Below are positions 8,003 to 16,520 of a stretch of DNA of 64,000 bases, one piece after another. The notes beneath the pieces are model-generated. The model saw only the letters and a list, made by a program, of their open reading frames with translations. It did no database searches and was not told the DNA's origin. Origin of the DNA: JACZYA01 sp965247455 (lineage in GTDB: Bacteria > Acidobacteriota > Terriglobia > Acidiferrales > 2-02-FULL-67-57); NCBI GenBank assembly GCA_965247455.1, contig CBDFHE010000018.1, forward strand, positions 496,001 to 560,000, given 5' to 3'. A program made the position numbers and the translations under genes. Position 1 is the stretch's first letter. Each line of letters starts with the position of its first letter.

Positions 8003-8596
8003 GTGCGCGACGCCGTCGCTCTCGTGGCGTTGGTGGTGGAGTTGCCCGTGCCACTCTTCTGGCTGCTGATGCATCCGGCCGCCGAGTTCTGGCGCAGCCG
8101 CGCGCGGGCGCGTTACTATTGGATGGCCCCGGCGGTATGGGCCGGCGTCGCGCTGGCGCTGCTGCTGCCGTTGGACTGGTGGCTGGAGGAGAGGTTCTCC
8201 CGCCACCCGCTGTTCGCCGTGGCGGGCGCGCTTTTGTTGCTGGGGGACGTTTGGTTGATCCGCCGGGTGGAGCATCAGGCCGGCTGGCGCGTCTTGGTCG
8301 GGTTGCCGGAGTTGCATTCTTGGAAGAGCGAAGCAGGCCAATCCAGCCGGCCGCGCGGGCAGGTGGTTTCCGCCGGCATCTACTGCCGCCTCCGCCATCC
8401 CCGCTACTTGGGGATGATGCTGGCCTGGGCGGGCGCAGTCCTGTTGACGGGTTCCACCCGCCTGCTGGTATTGGTGGCGGGGTTCATGGGATTGGCGCTT
8501 CTGGTGACCGAGTTAGAGGAGCGGGAATTACTGGCACGATTGGGTGAGGACTATGTAGAATACCGCCGCCGGGTACCGCGTTTCCTGCCCCGCTGA
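8003..8596 (+). CDS. Isoprenylcysteine/phospholipid methyltransferase-family membrane protein
   Basis: This 197-residue membrane protein has hydrophobic segments near residues 5-22, 42-58, 70-84 and 130-165. It has the family's SAM-binding signature GIYCRLRHPRYLGMM and the C-terminal EERELLARLGEDYVEYRRRVPRFLPR. Bacterial members methylate lipids or other small substrates at the membrane; the specific target is unknown. A GTG at 8003 begins the frame and its ribosome-binding site is weak. Confidence 0.78.
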   Translation: MRDAVALVALVVELPVPLFWLLMHPAAEFWRSRARARYYWMAPAVWAGVALALLLPLDWWLEERFSRHPLFAVAGALLLLGDVWLIRRVEHQAGWRVLVGLPELHSWKSEAGQSSRPRGQVVSAGIYCRLRHPRYLGMMLAWAGAVLLTGSTRLLVLVAGFMGLALLVTELEERELLARLGEDYVEYRRRVPRFLPR

Positions 8597-8639
8597 GCGG
8601 GGTAGCGGTGGTCGGCGAGCATACGAGAGGGGGCGAGCC

Positions 8640-10235
8640 ATGACAAGGCGGATACTTCGACTCGTGGGGGTGAGCGTTCTTCTGCTCGGGTTGGCGGGGG
8701 CACCTGGGTTGTGCGCTCAGGAGGGCGGCGACCAGTCCCCCCTGCAGGAAAGTGAAATCTACCGACTCCTGCAAGACAAGGTCTCTTCGCGGGAGGTGGC
8801 CGACATGGTGCGGGCGCGCGGCATCGCCTTCGAGGTGACGCCGCGGTTCGAAGAGAACCTGCGCACCCTGAAGGCCAAGCCGGTTCTCTTTCAGGTGGTG
8901 AAGGCCCCGGCACGAATCGAGATTCGCGCCAATGCGGCCGGTGCCGAGGTGGTGGTGGACGGCGAGAGCCAGGGAACTCTTCCCGCTGAGGGGCCGCTGG
9001 TGGTCGAAGACCTGGGCGCGGGCGATCACGTGGTGCGGGTCAGCTCGCCCGACTACGTCACCAAAACCGAAACTTTTTTTCTGAAGCCCGGCGAGACTTT
9101 TCCGTTGGAGCTCACACTGGCCGACGCCGTCAGCGCTGTGCCCGAGCCTTTGGGCATCCGCGTAAACGTGGCGGCGGGCACGCGTCCGGACGCTACTCTC
9201 AGGGAGATTGAAGCCGCCGATCCCGCCCAGAAGGCGCAGCTCATCCAGCAAATGATCGATGGCTCTTCTGACTCCCCTCTGGCCTTGCTGGGTTATCACC
9301 TGTTGCAGGGAACCCACCTGGCGGAAAAGCAGTACGACCAAGCGCTGGCGGCGGGGGAAAAACTGTTGCAGCGCGACCCGCAAAACTTCGCCGCCTACGC
9401 TCTTCAAGTGCGCGCTCTCCTGGGCAAGGGCGACCTGGGAGAAGGTCTGAATCAGGCCCAACGCCTGCTGCAGTTGCTGGAGCAAGTCCGAACCATGCCG
9501 GCGCCCGAGGGCTGGAACCCTTCAGCCTGGGATACTGAAAAGCAGCGGGCTTTCCAGGAAGCCGGGCGGGTGCTGCCAACGCTCGACTACGAAATGTTCG
9601 TCGCCACCAGCCAGGCGGGTGACCCCGCAGCGCTCGAACGCTTCCTGGAACTGTTTCCCGAATCGGCTTACCTCAAGCACGCCTTCGTTGCTATAACCTT
9701 TGCTTATCAGCAGCAAGGCAACACCGCCAAGATGCTGGAGTGGGGCACACGCGTGCTGGAAGCCGACCCCGATCAGGTTTCTGTGTTGGTGGTGGTGGCC
9801 GATGCCCTCAGCGAGGGCGGGCAGGACCTCGAGCAGGCCGAACAGCTCGCCAACCATCTGCTCTCCTTGCTGACTGAACAGCCCGAGAAGGCTCGTCCGG
9901 AGGGCTTGGGCGACGAGCAGTGGGCGCAGCAGCAGAAGCTCTGGGAAGGAATCGCCCACTCCGCTTTGGGGCAGGTTTTCCTGCACCAGGAAAAGACGAC
10001 CGAGGCCATCGCGGAATTCCGCGTCGGTATGCCGCTCTTGAAAGATCAGCCGCAGTACTACGCGCGCAACCTCTGGCGGTTGGGTTTTACCTACGCCAGG
10101 ATGGGTGGCCGCGGCAACATGGAGCAGGCACGGAGCGTGCTGAGCGAGCTGGTCCAATTCGGCACCGCTTTTGCGCCGCCCGCCCGCGAGCTGCTGAGCA
10201 AGGTGGAGGCAGCCCTAGCACCCAAGAAGAAGTGA
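8640..10235 (+). CDS. Exported PEGA-domain and TPR protein
   Basis: The 531-residue protein has a Sec signal peptide (RILRLVGVSVLLLGLAGA, cleavage near residue 26). A PEGA-type domain follows at about residues 90-160 (IEIRANAAGAEVVVDGESQG, then LGAGDHVVRVSSPDYV). TPR-like helices lie at roughly residues 200-320 and 350-525. PEGA domains are small beta folds found on surface and signalling proteins, and TPRs mediate protein contacts. A periplasmic scaffold role is likely. GAGAGGGGG lies upstream of the ATG. The gene is followed after 18 bp by tadA. Confidence 0.8.
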   Translation: MTRRILRLVGVSVLLLGLAGAPGLCAQEGGDQSPLQESEIYRLLQDKVSSREVADMVRARGIAFEVTPRFEENLRTLKAKPVLFQVVKAPARIEIRANAAGAEVVVDGESQGTLPAEGPLVVEDLGAGDHVVRVSSPDYVTKTETFFLKPGETFPLELTLADAVSAVPEPLGIRVNVAAGTRPDATLREIEAADPAQKAQLIQQMIDGSSDSPLALLGYHLLQGTHLAEKQYDQALAAGEKLLQRDPQNFAAYALQVRALLGKGDLGEGLNQAQRLLQLLEQVRTMPAPEGWNPSAWDTEKQRAFQEAGRVLPTLDYEMFVATSQAGDPAALERFLELFPESAYLKHAFVAITFAYQQQGNTAKMLEWGTRVLEADPDQVSVLVVVADALSEGGQDLEQAEQLANHLLSLLTEQPEKARPEGLGDEQWAQQQKLWEGIAHSALGQVFLHQEKTTEAIAEFRVGMPLLKDQPQYYARNLWRLGFTYARMGGRGNMEQARSVLSELVQFGTAFAPPARELLSKVEAALAPKKK

Positions 10236-10253
10236 GCCGACCAGCGGTTTCCC

Positions 10254-10724
10254 ATGTCCGCTGACGCTGACCTCGCCTTCATGGAGCAGGCACTGGCCGA
10301 AGCTCAGGCGGCGGCCGAGGAAGGTGAAGTTCCCGTGGGAGCGGTGGTGGTGGCGGAAGGTGAAGTGATCGCCTGCGTGCACAACCGCCCCATCGCCACC
10401 AATGACCCCACCGCGCACGCCGAAATCCTGGCCCTACGCGCCGCCGCCGAGCGTCGCGGCAACTACCGCCTGACTGACTGCGACCTCTACGTTACTCTCG
10501 AGCCCTGTGCCATGTGCGTCGGCGCGCTGGTGCATGCGCGCATCCGCCGCTTGGTCTATGGCGCGCCCGACCCCAAGGGCGGCGCGGTCACCTCCTGCCT
10601 GCGCCTGTTGGAAAGTCCCCACTGGAACCACCGCGTCGAAGTCCAAGCGGGTGTACTGGCGGAAGAGTCGGCGGCGCTGCTCCAGCGCTTCTTCGCTCTC
10701 CGCCGCGCAGCGCAAAAATCTTAA
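10254..10724 (+). CDS. tadA: tRNA adenosine(34) deaminase
   Basis: This 156-residue cytidine-deaminase-fold enzyme carries HAE at residues 55-57 and PCAMC at 84-88. These supply the zinc ligands and catalytic Glu of TadA, which converts A34 to inosine in tRNA-Arg(ACG). Length and motifs are canonical. It starts 18 bp after the PEGA-TPR gene and converges with the exported methyltransferase gene. Confidence 0.93.
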   Translation: MSADADLAFMEQALAEAQAAAEEGEVPVGAVVVAEGEVIACVHNRPIATNDPTAHAEILALRAAAERRGNYRLTDCDLYVTLEPCAMCVGALVHARIRRLVYGAPDPKGGAVTSCLRLLESPHWNHRVEVQAGVLAEESAALLQRFFALRRAAQKS

Positions 10725-10741
10725 GAAAGCCTCCGATCCGG

Positions 10742-11410
10742 TTAGGACGCAGGTTTCTCGAACACCAGGAAGTAAAACTCGCGGTTTCTGCGGTGGTGCA
10801 CGAAGCGTGGTTGATTGTGCAGAAAGCGGAAGCCGTTGCGTCGGGCGTCTTCACGCACCAATTCAGCCGGAATGCGGTGGCGGCTGTGGTAGCGGCTGCG
10901 TGCCTCGCCGGCGTCGGTCTTGGCGTCGATAATCGCCAGCCGCCCGCCCGGTTTGAGCGCCCGGTGGAACCCCTGCAACATCTCGTCGTACTCGTGAAAT
11001 TCATGGTAGGCGTTGATGACCAACACCACGTCGAGCGCCGCCGCCGGCAGGCGCGGGTCATCGGTCGCCCCCAGGATGGTTTCGACCTGCACGACGCCCT
11101 CCCTCTCTGCGCGGCTGCGAATCTTGGCCAAGTCGTCTTCGTCAATGTCCACCACGTACACTTTTCCATCCAGACCGACCCGCTCGGCCAGTGGGAAAGT
11201 GTAGGGGCCGGGGCCGGCGCCCACGTCGGCTACCACGCTGCCGGGCTCGATGCCCAGCGCGTCCATGGCCGAAGCGAAACTCTTGCGGACTTCTTCGGGC
11301 AGCGCGCCGCTCTGGCAGCTCGCCGCCAGAGGCAACCACACCAGCGCCGCCAGCAGCAGCAAGCCAGTGAGAAATCGCGGCTGCGTTTTGCTTGTGGTCG
11401 GATGTGTCAT
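10742..11410 (-). CDS. Exported class I SAM-dependent methyltransferase-like protein
   Basis: The 222-residue protein has an N-terminal hydrophobic leader (FLTGLLLLAALVWLPLAASC) and then a Rossmann methyltransferase core. The core has motif I VVADVGAGPGPYTFPLAE, an acidic strand-2 end (YVVDID) and a motif IV-like DVVLVINAYHEF. Signal-bearing methyltransferase-like proteins of this type recur in environmental bacteria. SAM is not normally available outside the cytoplasm, so either the leader is a membrane anchor facing inward or the protein is non-catalytic. The substrate is unknown. Confidence 0.8.
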   Translation of the reverse strand: MTHPTTSKTQPRFLTGLLLLAALVWLPLAASCQSGALPEEVRKSFASAMDALGIEPGSVVADVGAGPGPYTFPLAERVGLDGKVYVVDIDEDDLAKIRSRAEREGVVQVETILGATDDPRLPAAALDVVLVINAYHEFHEYDEMLQGFHRALKPGGRLAIIDAKTDAGEARSRYHSRHRIPAELVREDARRNGFRFLHNQPRFVHHRRNREFYFLVFEKPAS

Positions 11411-11580
11411 CAGCTCGTCTCCCGGGAGAATCCCACTTCAATTTGTTGATGAGGTCAATGCAGCACCACAATGGTTAGACGTAACCGTATGGGATAGGTT
11501 GCGTAGGAGGAAGGGTGCGCCTCTGGTTACCAGCGGGGTGTGGCGGTCGGCCTGCCGTCCGAAACTTGTAGAACGTAGGA

Positions 11581-11673
11581 TGGCGGAGGGGGAGGGATTC
11601 GAACCCCCGAAGGCGGGTTTAGCGCCTTAACCGCTTTCGAGGCGGCCCCGTTCAACCGCTCCGGCACCCCTCC
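11581..11673 (-). tRNA. tRNA-Ser(CGA)
   Basis: The minus strand folds into a class II tRNA. The acceptor stem GGAGGGG pairs with TCCCTCC, with discriminator G and an encoded CCA. The anticodon stem CCGC/GCGG has loop CTCGAAA, so the anticodon is CGA and reads UCG. A long variable arm follows, and the T arm has GGTTCGAATCC. The long variable arm and G73 are serine identity features. Confidence 0.95.
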
Positions 11674-11943
11674 GCGACAAGGCAGGCGTGTTTGGGCTCT
11701 CCGCTCTGCCGACCGAATTCTAGCACAGCCGTGCCTCGCGGTTCGCGCGTGGCGGCGACCGCGTGGAGGGCTAAACCCAGCCAGGGGGAAGCCTGAGCCC
11801 CGGTGGCCGGGGCCACCGGGTTGGACATGAGTGAAAGTGCCTAAGTCGAAATGCCGACACACATTGGTGTGTGTGCTTCTTAAAAAATGTCCAGCCCAGC
11901 GGCCCCAGCCTGCCTACCGCAGGCAGGCCGCTGGGAGAGAAAA
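11674..11943. other. Gene-free repeat-rich spacer
   Basis: Between tRNA-Ser and the nuoI promoter region there is no plausible gene. It contains a GC hairpin (stem CCCGGTGGCC with GGCCACCGGG, about 11803-11823). It also contains the REP-like palindrome at 11908 nested in an outer CCCAGCG/CGCTGGG stem. Confidence 0.5.
11908..11928. repeat. REP-like palindrome, copy 3
   Basis: GCCTGCC N7 GGCAGGC, with the same seven-base loop as copy 2. It sits inside an outer stem CCCAGCG...CGCTGGG, so the whole could form one long hairpin. Confidence 0.7.
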
Positions 11944-11991
11944 ACGTATTTCATCATCAGCCAAGGCAACACCCTTTTAGCTCACTATCTG
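11944..11991. repeat. Diverged copy of the sequence at 47231-47278
   Basis: About 38 of 48 positions match 47231-47278 (shared blocks include CATCA, CAACAC, TTTTAGC and CACTA). At 47 kb this sequence ends in CACTACC, like the right end of an IS1-type element. This copy ends CACTATC and may be the same kind of relic end. Confidence 0.5.
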
Positions 11992-12005
11992 CTGTCTGGT
12001 GGAGT

Positions 12006-12034
12006 TTGACCGCAGGAACGAAAGCCTGTATTCT
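12006..12034 (+). promoter_or_regulatory. Sigma70-like promoter for nuoI-like gene
   Basis: TTGACC (12006-12011), 17-bp spacer, TATTCT (12029-12034). It lies 25 bp before the start codon of the ferredoxin-like gene. Confidence 0.6.
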
Positions 12035-12058
12035 TTCAGAGAGGTTCGGACAAGGGCG

Positions 12059-12520
12059 ATGACCTGGAAACAGACGCTCAAACGACTCTTTCTGGTGGAT
12101 CTGCTGCAAGGGCTGCGGCGCACCTTCTCCTATCAGGCACCCAGCAAGTGCTACACCGAGCAGTATCCGCAGGAGCGGCCCATCGTGGCCGAGCGCTACC
12201 GCGGCGCGCCCCGGCTGAACAACAACCCGGAAACCAGCGAGACCCTCTGCATCGCCTGCAACCTCTGCGCGCTGGCTTGTCCGGAAAACCTGATCGTCGT
12301 GGGCTGGCAGCGCGACGAGCAAAGCCGTCGCAAGGTTCTGACCACCTTCACCTACGACCTCTCCCGCTGCATGTTTTGCGGTCTCTGCGAGGACGCCTGC
12401 CCCACCGACGCTCTGGAGTTGACCCAGGATTTCGAGATGGCCTACTACACTCGCGAAGGCGCCATCTGGGATCGGCACCTGCTCGAAGAGGGCCCCACGC
12501 CTGCCCGCTACACCCGATAG
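12059..12520 (+). CDS. nuoI: NuoI-like 2x[4Fe-4S] ferredoxin subunit
   Basis: This 153-residue protein has two CxxCxxCxxxCP motifs (Cys 64/67/70/74 and 104/107/110/114), each binding one [4Fe-4S] cluster. The N-terminal SYQAPSKCYTEQYPQERP region is typical of NADH-quinone oxidoreductase subunit I, which passes electrons along the peripheral arm of complex I. No other nuo gene adjoins it, so it is a solitary copy. It could be the only nuoI displaced from its operon or a paralogue serving another complex. Confidence 0.82.
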   Translation: MTWKQTLKRLFLVDLLQGLRRTFSYQAPSKCYTEQYPQERPIVAERYRGAPRLNNNPETSETLCIACNLCALACPENLIVVGWQRDEQSRRKVLTTFTYDLSRCMFCGLCEDACPTDALELTQDFEMAYYTREGAIWDRHLLEEGPTPARYTR

Positions 12521-12540
12521 TCACGGGCCGCTTCCTAATT

Positions 12541-12618
12541 TCGCACCGAGCCCCCAGGCCCTTCAGGGCAAGCCCTCGGGCTGAAGCCTTCAGGACGAGC
12601 CCCTGCCTGGGGGAACTG
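12541..12618. repeat. GC-rich foldback shared with the 47-kb MITE
   Basis: It begins CACCGAGCCCCCAGG and ends CCTGCCTGGGGGAA, framing inner hairpins (GCCCTCGGGCTGAAG and others). The same opening block occurs inside the MITE at 47285-47413. It lies between nuoI and galT and may act as a terminator-like structure, though no T-run follows. Confidence 0.5.
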
Positions 12619-12661
12619 TCTCCACAAGCCAAAATAGAACACCACCGACCGCCGGGCCGGC

Positions 12662-12691
12662 TTGACCCTTCTGCACCCACCCTCATAGACT
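12662..12691 (+). promoter_or_regulatory. Sigma70-like promoter for galT
   Basis: TTGACC (12662-12667), 18-bp spacer, TAGACT (12686-12691). The galT ATG is 35 bp downstream. Confidence 0.5.
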
Positions 12692-12725
12692 AGCGCGCGG
12701 CTATGGCGCGAAGACTCTACTAAGA

Positions 12726-13712
12726 ATGGAACTGCGCAAGGATCCCATCACCCGGAGCTGGGTGGTCATTCGAGAGGGTGAGCCCGGCGAGCCTCCCCCC
12801 TCGCCCTGCCCGTACTGCCCCGGCAACGAGAACCTGACCGCGCCCACCCTGCTCGCCTTGCCGGAGAACTCCTCCGCTTGGCAGGTTCGCGTGTTTCCCC
12901 ACTTCGATCCGCTGTTTCGCATCGAGGGCAGCACCGACCGCGCCGCCGATGGCCTCTACGACAAGATGCGCATGGTCGGCGCTCACGAAGTTATCGTCGA
13001 ACTGCCGGAGCACGACCGCACACTCAGCCAGGCCACCGACGCGGAAATTGCCCGCGTGCTGGAAGCCTACGCCCTGCGGGTGGCTGACCTGAAAGGGGAC
13101 ATCCGCTTCAAGTACATCTCCGTGTTCAAGAACTCCGGCGCCGCAGCCGGCCAGGAGCTGCCGCATTCGCACTCGCAACTCACCGCCACCACTTTTGTCC
13201 CCCGGCGCGTGCTGCACGAGCTCCGCTCCGCGCGAGACTATTTCCAGCTCAAGGAGCGGTGTCTCTTCTGCGACATGGCTCGGCAGGAACTCCGGCAGCA
13301 GGTTCGCCTGATCGAAGCCACCCCGAACTATGTTGCCTATTGTCCCTTTGCTCCCCGCAACCCCTACGAGACGTGGATTCTGTCCCGGCGCCACCATCAC
13401 AGCTTTGAGGACAACTACCTGCGCTCTTCAGCCCGCGAAGAGCTGGCTCGGCTCCTGCGGCACACCTTGCAACGCATGGAACAGGTCAGCGGGGCTTACC
13501 ATTTCATCTTGCACACTTGTCCCAACCGCGCCAGCCTGCTCCGCCGGGTGGGCTATTGGGACTCGCTCGAGGACGACTACCACTGGCACCTGGAGCTTAT
13601 ACCGGTGCTGCCCCGCAAGCCGCGTCCCTACATTGCCAAGGAGGTGTACTTCACCACCGTCACGCCCGAAGCGGCCGCCGCGCGCTTGCGCGAGTTTCCG
13701 GTCGAGGATTGA
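12726..13712 (+). CDS. galT: Galactose-1-phosphate uridylyltransferase family protein
   Basis: This 328-residue HIT-superfamily nucleotidyl transferase starts with the typical ELRKDPITRSWVVI. It has Cys pairs CPYC (residues 28-31) and CLFC as likely metal sites. The active-site region is LPHSHSQL, and the second-half motif YHWHLELIP is conserved. The family swaps UMP between UDP-glucose and galactose-1-phosphate in the Leloir pathway; some homologues act on other sugar-1-phosphates. No other gal gene is adjacent. It is followed immediately by the YdcF-like gene. Confidence 0.87.
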   Translation: MELRKDPITRSWVVIREGEPGEPPPSPCPYCPGNENLTAPTLLALPENSSAWQVRVFPHFDPLFRIEGSTDRAADGLYDKMRMVGAHEVIVELPEHDRTLSQATDAEIARVLEAYALRVADLKGDIRFKYISVFKNSGAAAGQELPHSHSQLTATTFVPRRVLHELRSARDYFQLKERCLFCDMARQELRQQVRLIEATPNYVAYCPFAPRNPYETWILSRRHHHSFEDNYLRSSAREELARLLRHTLQRMEQVSGAYHFILHTCPNRASLLRRVGYWDSLEDDYHWHLELIPVLPRKPRPYIAKEVYFTTVTPEAAAARLREFPVED

Positions 13713-13716
13713 CCTG

Positions 13717-14472
13717 GTGCGCCCGCCGCCTCCCCGCGCTCCTCTCTGCTCCCGCCAACGCGGCGGGATTCTGCTTTGGCTGCTGGTCCTGCTGCTGCTG
13801 GCTGGGTTGGGAGGAATCATCTACGCGGCGCGGCGGCCCTTGCTGCGGGCGTTCGCGGCTTGGTGGGTAGTGGATGAGCGGCTGGAGAGGTCTCAGGCCA
13901 TTGTAGTGCTGGGCGGCGATTCGGTCTTGGGTGACCGCGTGCGCCACGCCGTCGAACTCTACCGCCGGGGGTGGGCGCCGCGACTAATCCTGAGCGGCCC
14001 GCCGCTACGCACCTACTTCAGCGAGACCGAGTTGATGGAGCGCGAAGCCGCCAACCTGGGCCTGCCGCCCGACGCGCTGCTGGTCTTTCGGCACAACGCT
14101 GAGTCAACCCTGCACGAAGCGCTGGCGCTGCGCCGCTTCCTGGCGGAGCACAACCTGCGCCGCATCATCGTCGTGACGTCCAACTTCCACACCCGCCGCG
14201 CTCGCACCATCTTCTATGCTGTACTGCGCAGGCACGGCACCCAGGTGCGCTTCAGCGCCGCCCCCGATGTCCGCTTCCCCCCGGGCCGCTGGTGGGAGGA
14301 ACGCGAAGCGCGCGCCGCGCTGCTCTTGGAATTACTGAAGAGCGCCAACACCTGGTGGGAGTTGCGAGACCTGCCTGCACAGGCAGGCGCGCCCCCGCCT
14401 GCTTCTGCGCCCGAAGCCCCGCCTGCCGGCGCGTTTCTTCCTATTACCCCGCTGCTGCTGGCGGCGGAGTGA
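13717..14472 (+). CDS. YdcF/ElyC-like DUF218 membrane protein
   Basis: A 251-residue protein from GTG 13717, 4 bp after the galT stop. A transmembrane helix (GILLWLLVLLLLAGLGGIIY) is near residues 15-35, then a DUF218 domain: AIVVLGGD, LYRRGWAPRLILSG and RIIVVTSNFHTRRAR. E. coli relatives act in envelope carbohydrate homeostasis. A palindrome of the REP-like family is inserted in frame near the C-terminus (DLPAQAGAP), followed by a Pro/Ala-rich tail that looks like late extension. Confidence 0.82.
   Translation: MRPPPPRAPLCSRQRGGILLWLLVLLLLAGLGGIIYAARRPLLRAFAAWWVVDERLERSQAIVVLGGDSVLGDRVRHAVELYRRGWAPRLILSGPPLRTYFSETELMEREAANLGLPPDALLVFRHNAESTLHEALALRRFLAEHNLRRIIVVTSNFHTRRARTIFYAVLRRHGTQVRFSAAPDVRFPPGRWWEEREARAALLLELLKSANTWWELRDLPAQAGAPPPASAPEAPPAGAFLPITPLLLAAE
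14370..14387. repeat. REP-like palindrome, copy 4, inside a coding region
   Basis: A perfect inverted repeat CCTGCCTG CA CAGGCAGG within the C-terminal codons of the YdcF-like gene. Invasion by such repeats without breaking the frame is notable. Confidence 0.65.
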
Positions 14473-14482
14473 AGCTCAGCGC

Positions 14483-15037
14483 TTAGTCGAGCGGCGGTTC
14501 CTCTGGCTCTGGCGCCGGTTCCATCCCCCGGTCAAAGCCGCGCCGCCGCGGCCCGGGCTCAAAGCCTCTCCCGCCACGCCGCTGCCGGAATTGCCTCCGC
14601 AGGCTCCGTATCTTTTCCCGCTGGTCGGGGGTCAACACCGACCGGAAAGCCAAGCGATGGTCGATGCGTTGCATCTGTGCTGTATAGCGGGCGTCCGATA
14701 GCTCCCGCACTTTCTTCTCGATCAGCGCCCGGTCGGGCTCCTCCGCTTGCAGCAGTTCCTGCAGTTCCATCTGCTTGATCGTCAGTTCTGCGCGCGTGCG
14801 GACGCCGCTCTTTGCCGCATCACTGCGCAGGGCGCGCAGCCGCTCGGTTTGCTCTTCGGTCAGACCGAGCTGCTCTTGTAACGCAGGGTTGTCGAGCATC
14901 CGCATCCCGTCGCCGTGCCGACCCCTCCATCCTGCCCCGCGCTCTCCGTCGCGGCCAAAGCCCTGACTCCAGGCAGTTCCCGCCAGCAGGGTCGCGCCCA
15001 AGACAACCGCAAAAATCCACATTGCTTTAGGCTTCAT
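14483..15037 (-). CDS. Periplasmic Spy/CpxP-like LTxxQ protein
   Basis: The 184-residue protein has a signal peptide (AMWIFAVVLGATLLAGTAWS) and mainly helical Glu/Arg-rich sequence. Two LTxxQ-type motifs are present (LGLTEEQTERL, VLTPDQREKIR), the hallmark of Spy/CpxP/ZraP periplasmic chaperone-like proteins that respond to envelope or metal stress. I chose the start at 15037, behind AAAGGAGGAAC. The C-terminal tail is Arg/Pro-rich. Confidence 0.78.
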   Translation of the reverse strand: MKPKAMWIFAVVLGATLLAGTAWSQGFGRDGERGAGWRGRHGDGMRMLDNPALQEQLGLTEEQTERLRALRSDAAKSGVRTRAELTIKQMELQELLQAEEPDRALIEKKVRELSDARYTAQMQRIDHRLAFRSVLTPDQREKIRSLRRQFRQRRGGRGFEPGPRRRGFDRGMEPAPEPEEPPLD

Positions 15038-15130
15038 GGCTGTTCCTCCTTTGCTCCCACATTCATTCAACCCTGGCAGGAGGAAAAAGTTGTGGAGCCT
15101 CCTGTGGCGAGTGAAATTCCCGCCGCAGAT

Positions 15131-15670
15131 TCAGAGCAGGGGTTGGATGTAGTTTTCGAGCGATTCGAGACTCTGCTGGCTGTAGAGCGCGTGGCGGCGC
15201 TGGCCACTGCGGTCGTAGATGAAGGTCGCAGGCAGGGCGCCGCTCCAGTCTGGGTCGATGGCGTTGATAAAGGCATCGTCGTCGCCGGCGGTTTTTTGAA
15301 ACACGGGGAAAGGGGGGCGCTGCTCGGCCAGAAATTCCTTTACCAGGGTGTCGCGCACCCGCGGACTGTCGAGCGAGACCGCCAACAGTGTCAGGCCCCG
15401 GCCTGTGTAGCGGTTGTAGAAACGGATGAAGTCGGGGAATTCCTCCCGGCAAGGTTCGCACCAGGTGGCCCAAAAGTTCACCACCACCACCTGGTCGTTT
15501 TCCTCCGACACGAGCTGTTGGAGTTCTTCGAGATTAATCCAGGCAGCCTCGGTGGTGATTGCCGCCGGTGGAGGAGCAGGTTCTGGTTCGCGCTCCGATT
15601 GGCACGAAAGGGCGGCCATGGCCAGCGCGGCCAGCAGCGCGCCACTCGCAACCCGCTTACCGGGAAACAC
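15131..15670 (-). CDS. TlpA/ResA-like thioredoxin-fold lipoprotein
   Basis: This 179-residue protein starts at GTG 15670, giving a leader ending LAMAALSC that resembles a lipoprotein signal. The thioredoxin core has VVVVNFWATWCEPCREEFP, whose WCEPC active site is that of extracytoplasmic thiol reductases of the TlpA/ResA type. A cis-Pro region (LPATFIYDRSG) follows. It overlaps the upstream redoxin gene by 14 bp, so the two are translationally coupled and probably work together on envelope thiols or cytochrome c maturation. Confidence 0.85.
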   Translation of the reverse strand: MFPGKRVASGALLAALAMAALSCQSEREPEPAPPPAAITTEAAWINLEELQQLVSEENDQVVVVNFWATWCEPCREEFPDFIRFYNRYTGRGLTLLAVSLDSPRVRDTLVKEFLAEQRPPFPVFQKTAGDDDAFINAIDPDWSGALPATFIYDRSGQRRHALYSQQSLESLENYIQPLL

Positions 15671-16271
15671 GTTTGATTGTGCAGCCAAAAGCTTTCTTGC
15701 TGGTGTTGGCCAGCTCCTTTCCTCCGACCAGGGCGTCCAGCGCCCCGCGCAGTTCATTTGAGTTCAGGCTGGCCTCGTACTGGTCGGCGTCCAACCGGCC
15801 GTGATAGCGCAGCAAGTCCTGGGTATCGAGCAGGTAGGCTTCCGGCGTGACCGAGGCGCCCAAGTAGTCGGCCATGCGGTTGCCCTCGTCTTTCAGGATG
15901 GTAAAGGTCAGGCTCTTCTCTTTGGCGTGGCCGCGAACTTCTTCCACCGGCTCGTTGCGATTGGGGTTGATGCCTACTAGGCGGATGCCCTGAGCTCTGT
16001 AGTCTTTGTGGAGAGCCTCCATGCGCTCGTTGTATCGGTTCGACACCGGGCAGCGGGTGGACACAAAAATTAGCAGCGTGCCTCGCTCTCCCCGCAGGCT
16101 GGCCAGCGAGTGAGCCTGGCCGTTGGTGTCGGGGAGAGTAAAGTCGGTCACCGCTTCGCCCAACCCCACCGCGGCTGGAGGCGCCGGCGGGCCCGAGTAA
16201 GCTCGCCAGCCGAGTAGGCCTGCGCCGGCCAGAACTACCAGTGCGCCTAGAGCAAGTGTGAACTTACGCAT
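15657..16271 (-). CDS. Membrane-anchored redoxin (AhpC/TSA-type thioredoxin fold)
   Basis: The 204-residue protein has an N-terminal anchor (LALGALVVLAGAGLLGW) and a redoxin domain. FVSTRCPVSNRYNERM has a single-Cys CPVS active site instead of CxxC, and SVTPEAYLLD supplies the cis-Pro loop. The C-terminus ends FGCTIKR, as in related redoxins that pair the active Cys with this distal Cys. It is upstream of, and overlaps, the TlpA-like gene. Confidence 0.82.
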   Translation of the reverse strand: MRKFTLALGALVVLAGAGLLGWRAYSGPPAPPAAVGLGEAVTDFTLPDTNGQAHSLASLRGERGTLLIFVSTRCPVSNRYNERMEALHKDYRAQGIRLVGINPNRNEPVEEVRGHAKEKSLTFTILKDEGNRMADYLGASVTPEAYLLDTQDLLRYHGRLDADQYEASLNSNELRGALDALVGGKELANTSKKAFGCTIKRVSR

Positions 16272-16520
16272 CCTGTCTTCCTCCTGGATTGCTTCTTGCG
16301 GTTGAGACGTACAGAAGTGCCTCTAGGTTTCCTTTTATTCGGCGGCTTCACTGCGCCGAGTACGCTGCAGCCTCCGGCGGCGGTTTGCTTCCCGTCAGTT
16401 GTAGATTCTAGCGCAAACTAGCCTCTTCCGGCTGAAGGCCCTTCTCATCGGGGGAGGCCTGTCTGCTATGATGAGCAGCGCATCGTCAGCCCGATTTGGT
16501 TGGCGCAGGAGGGGAGCGCA

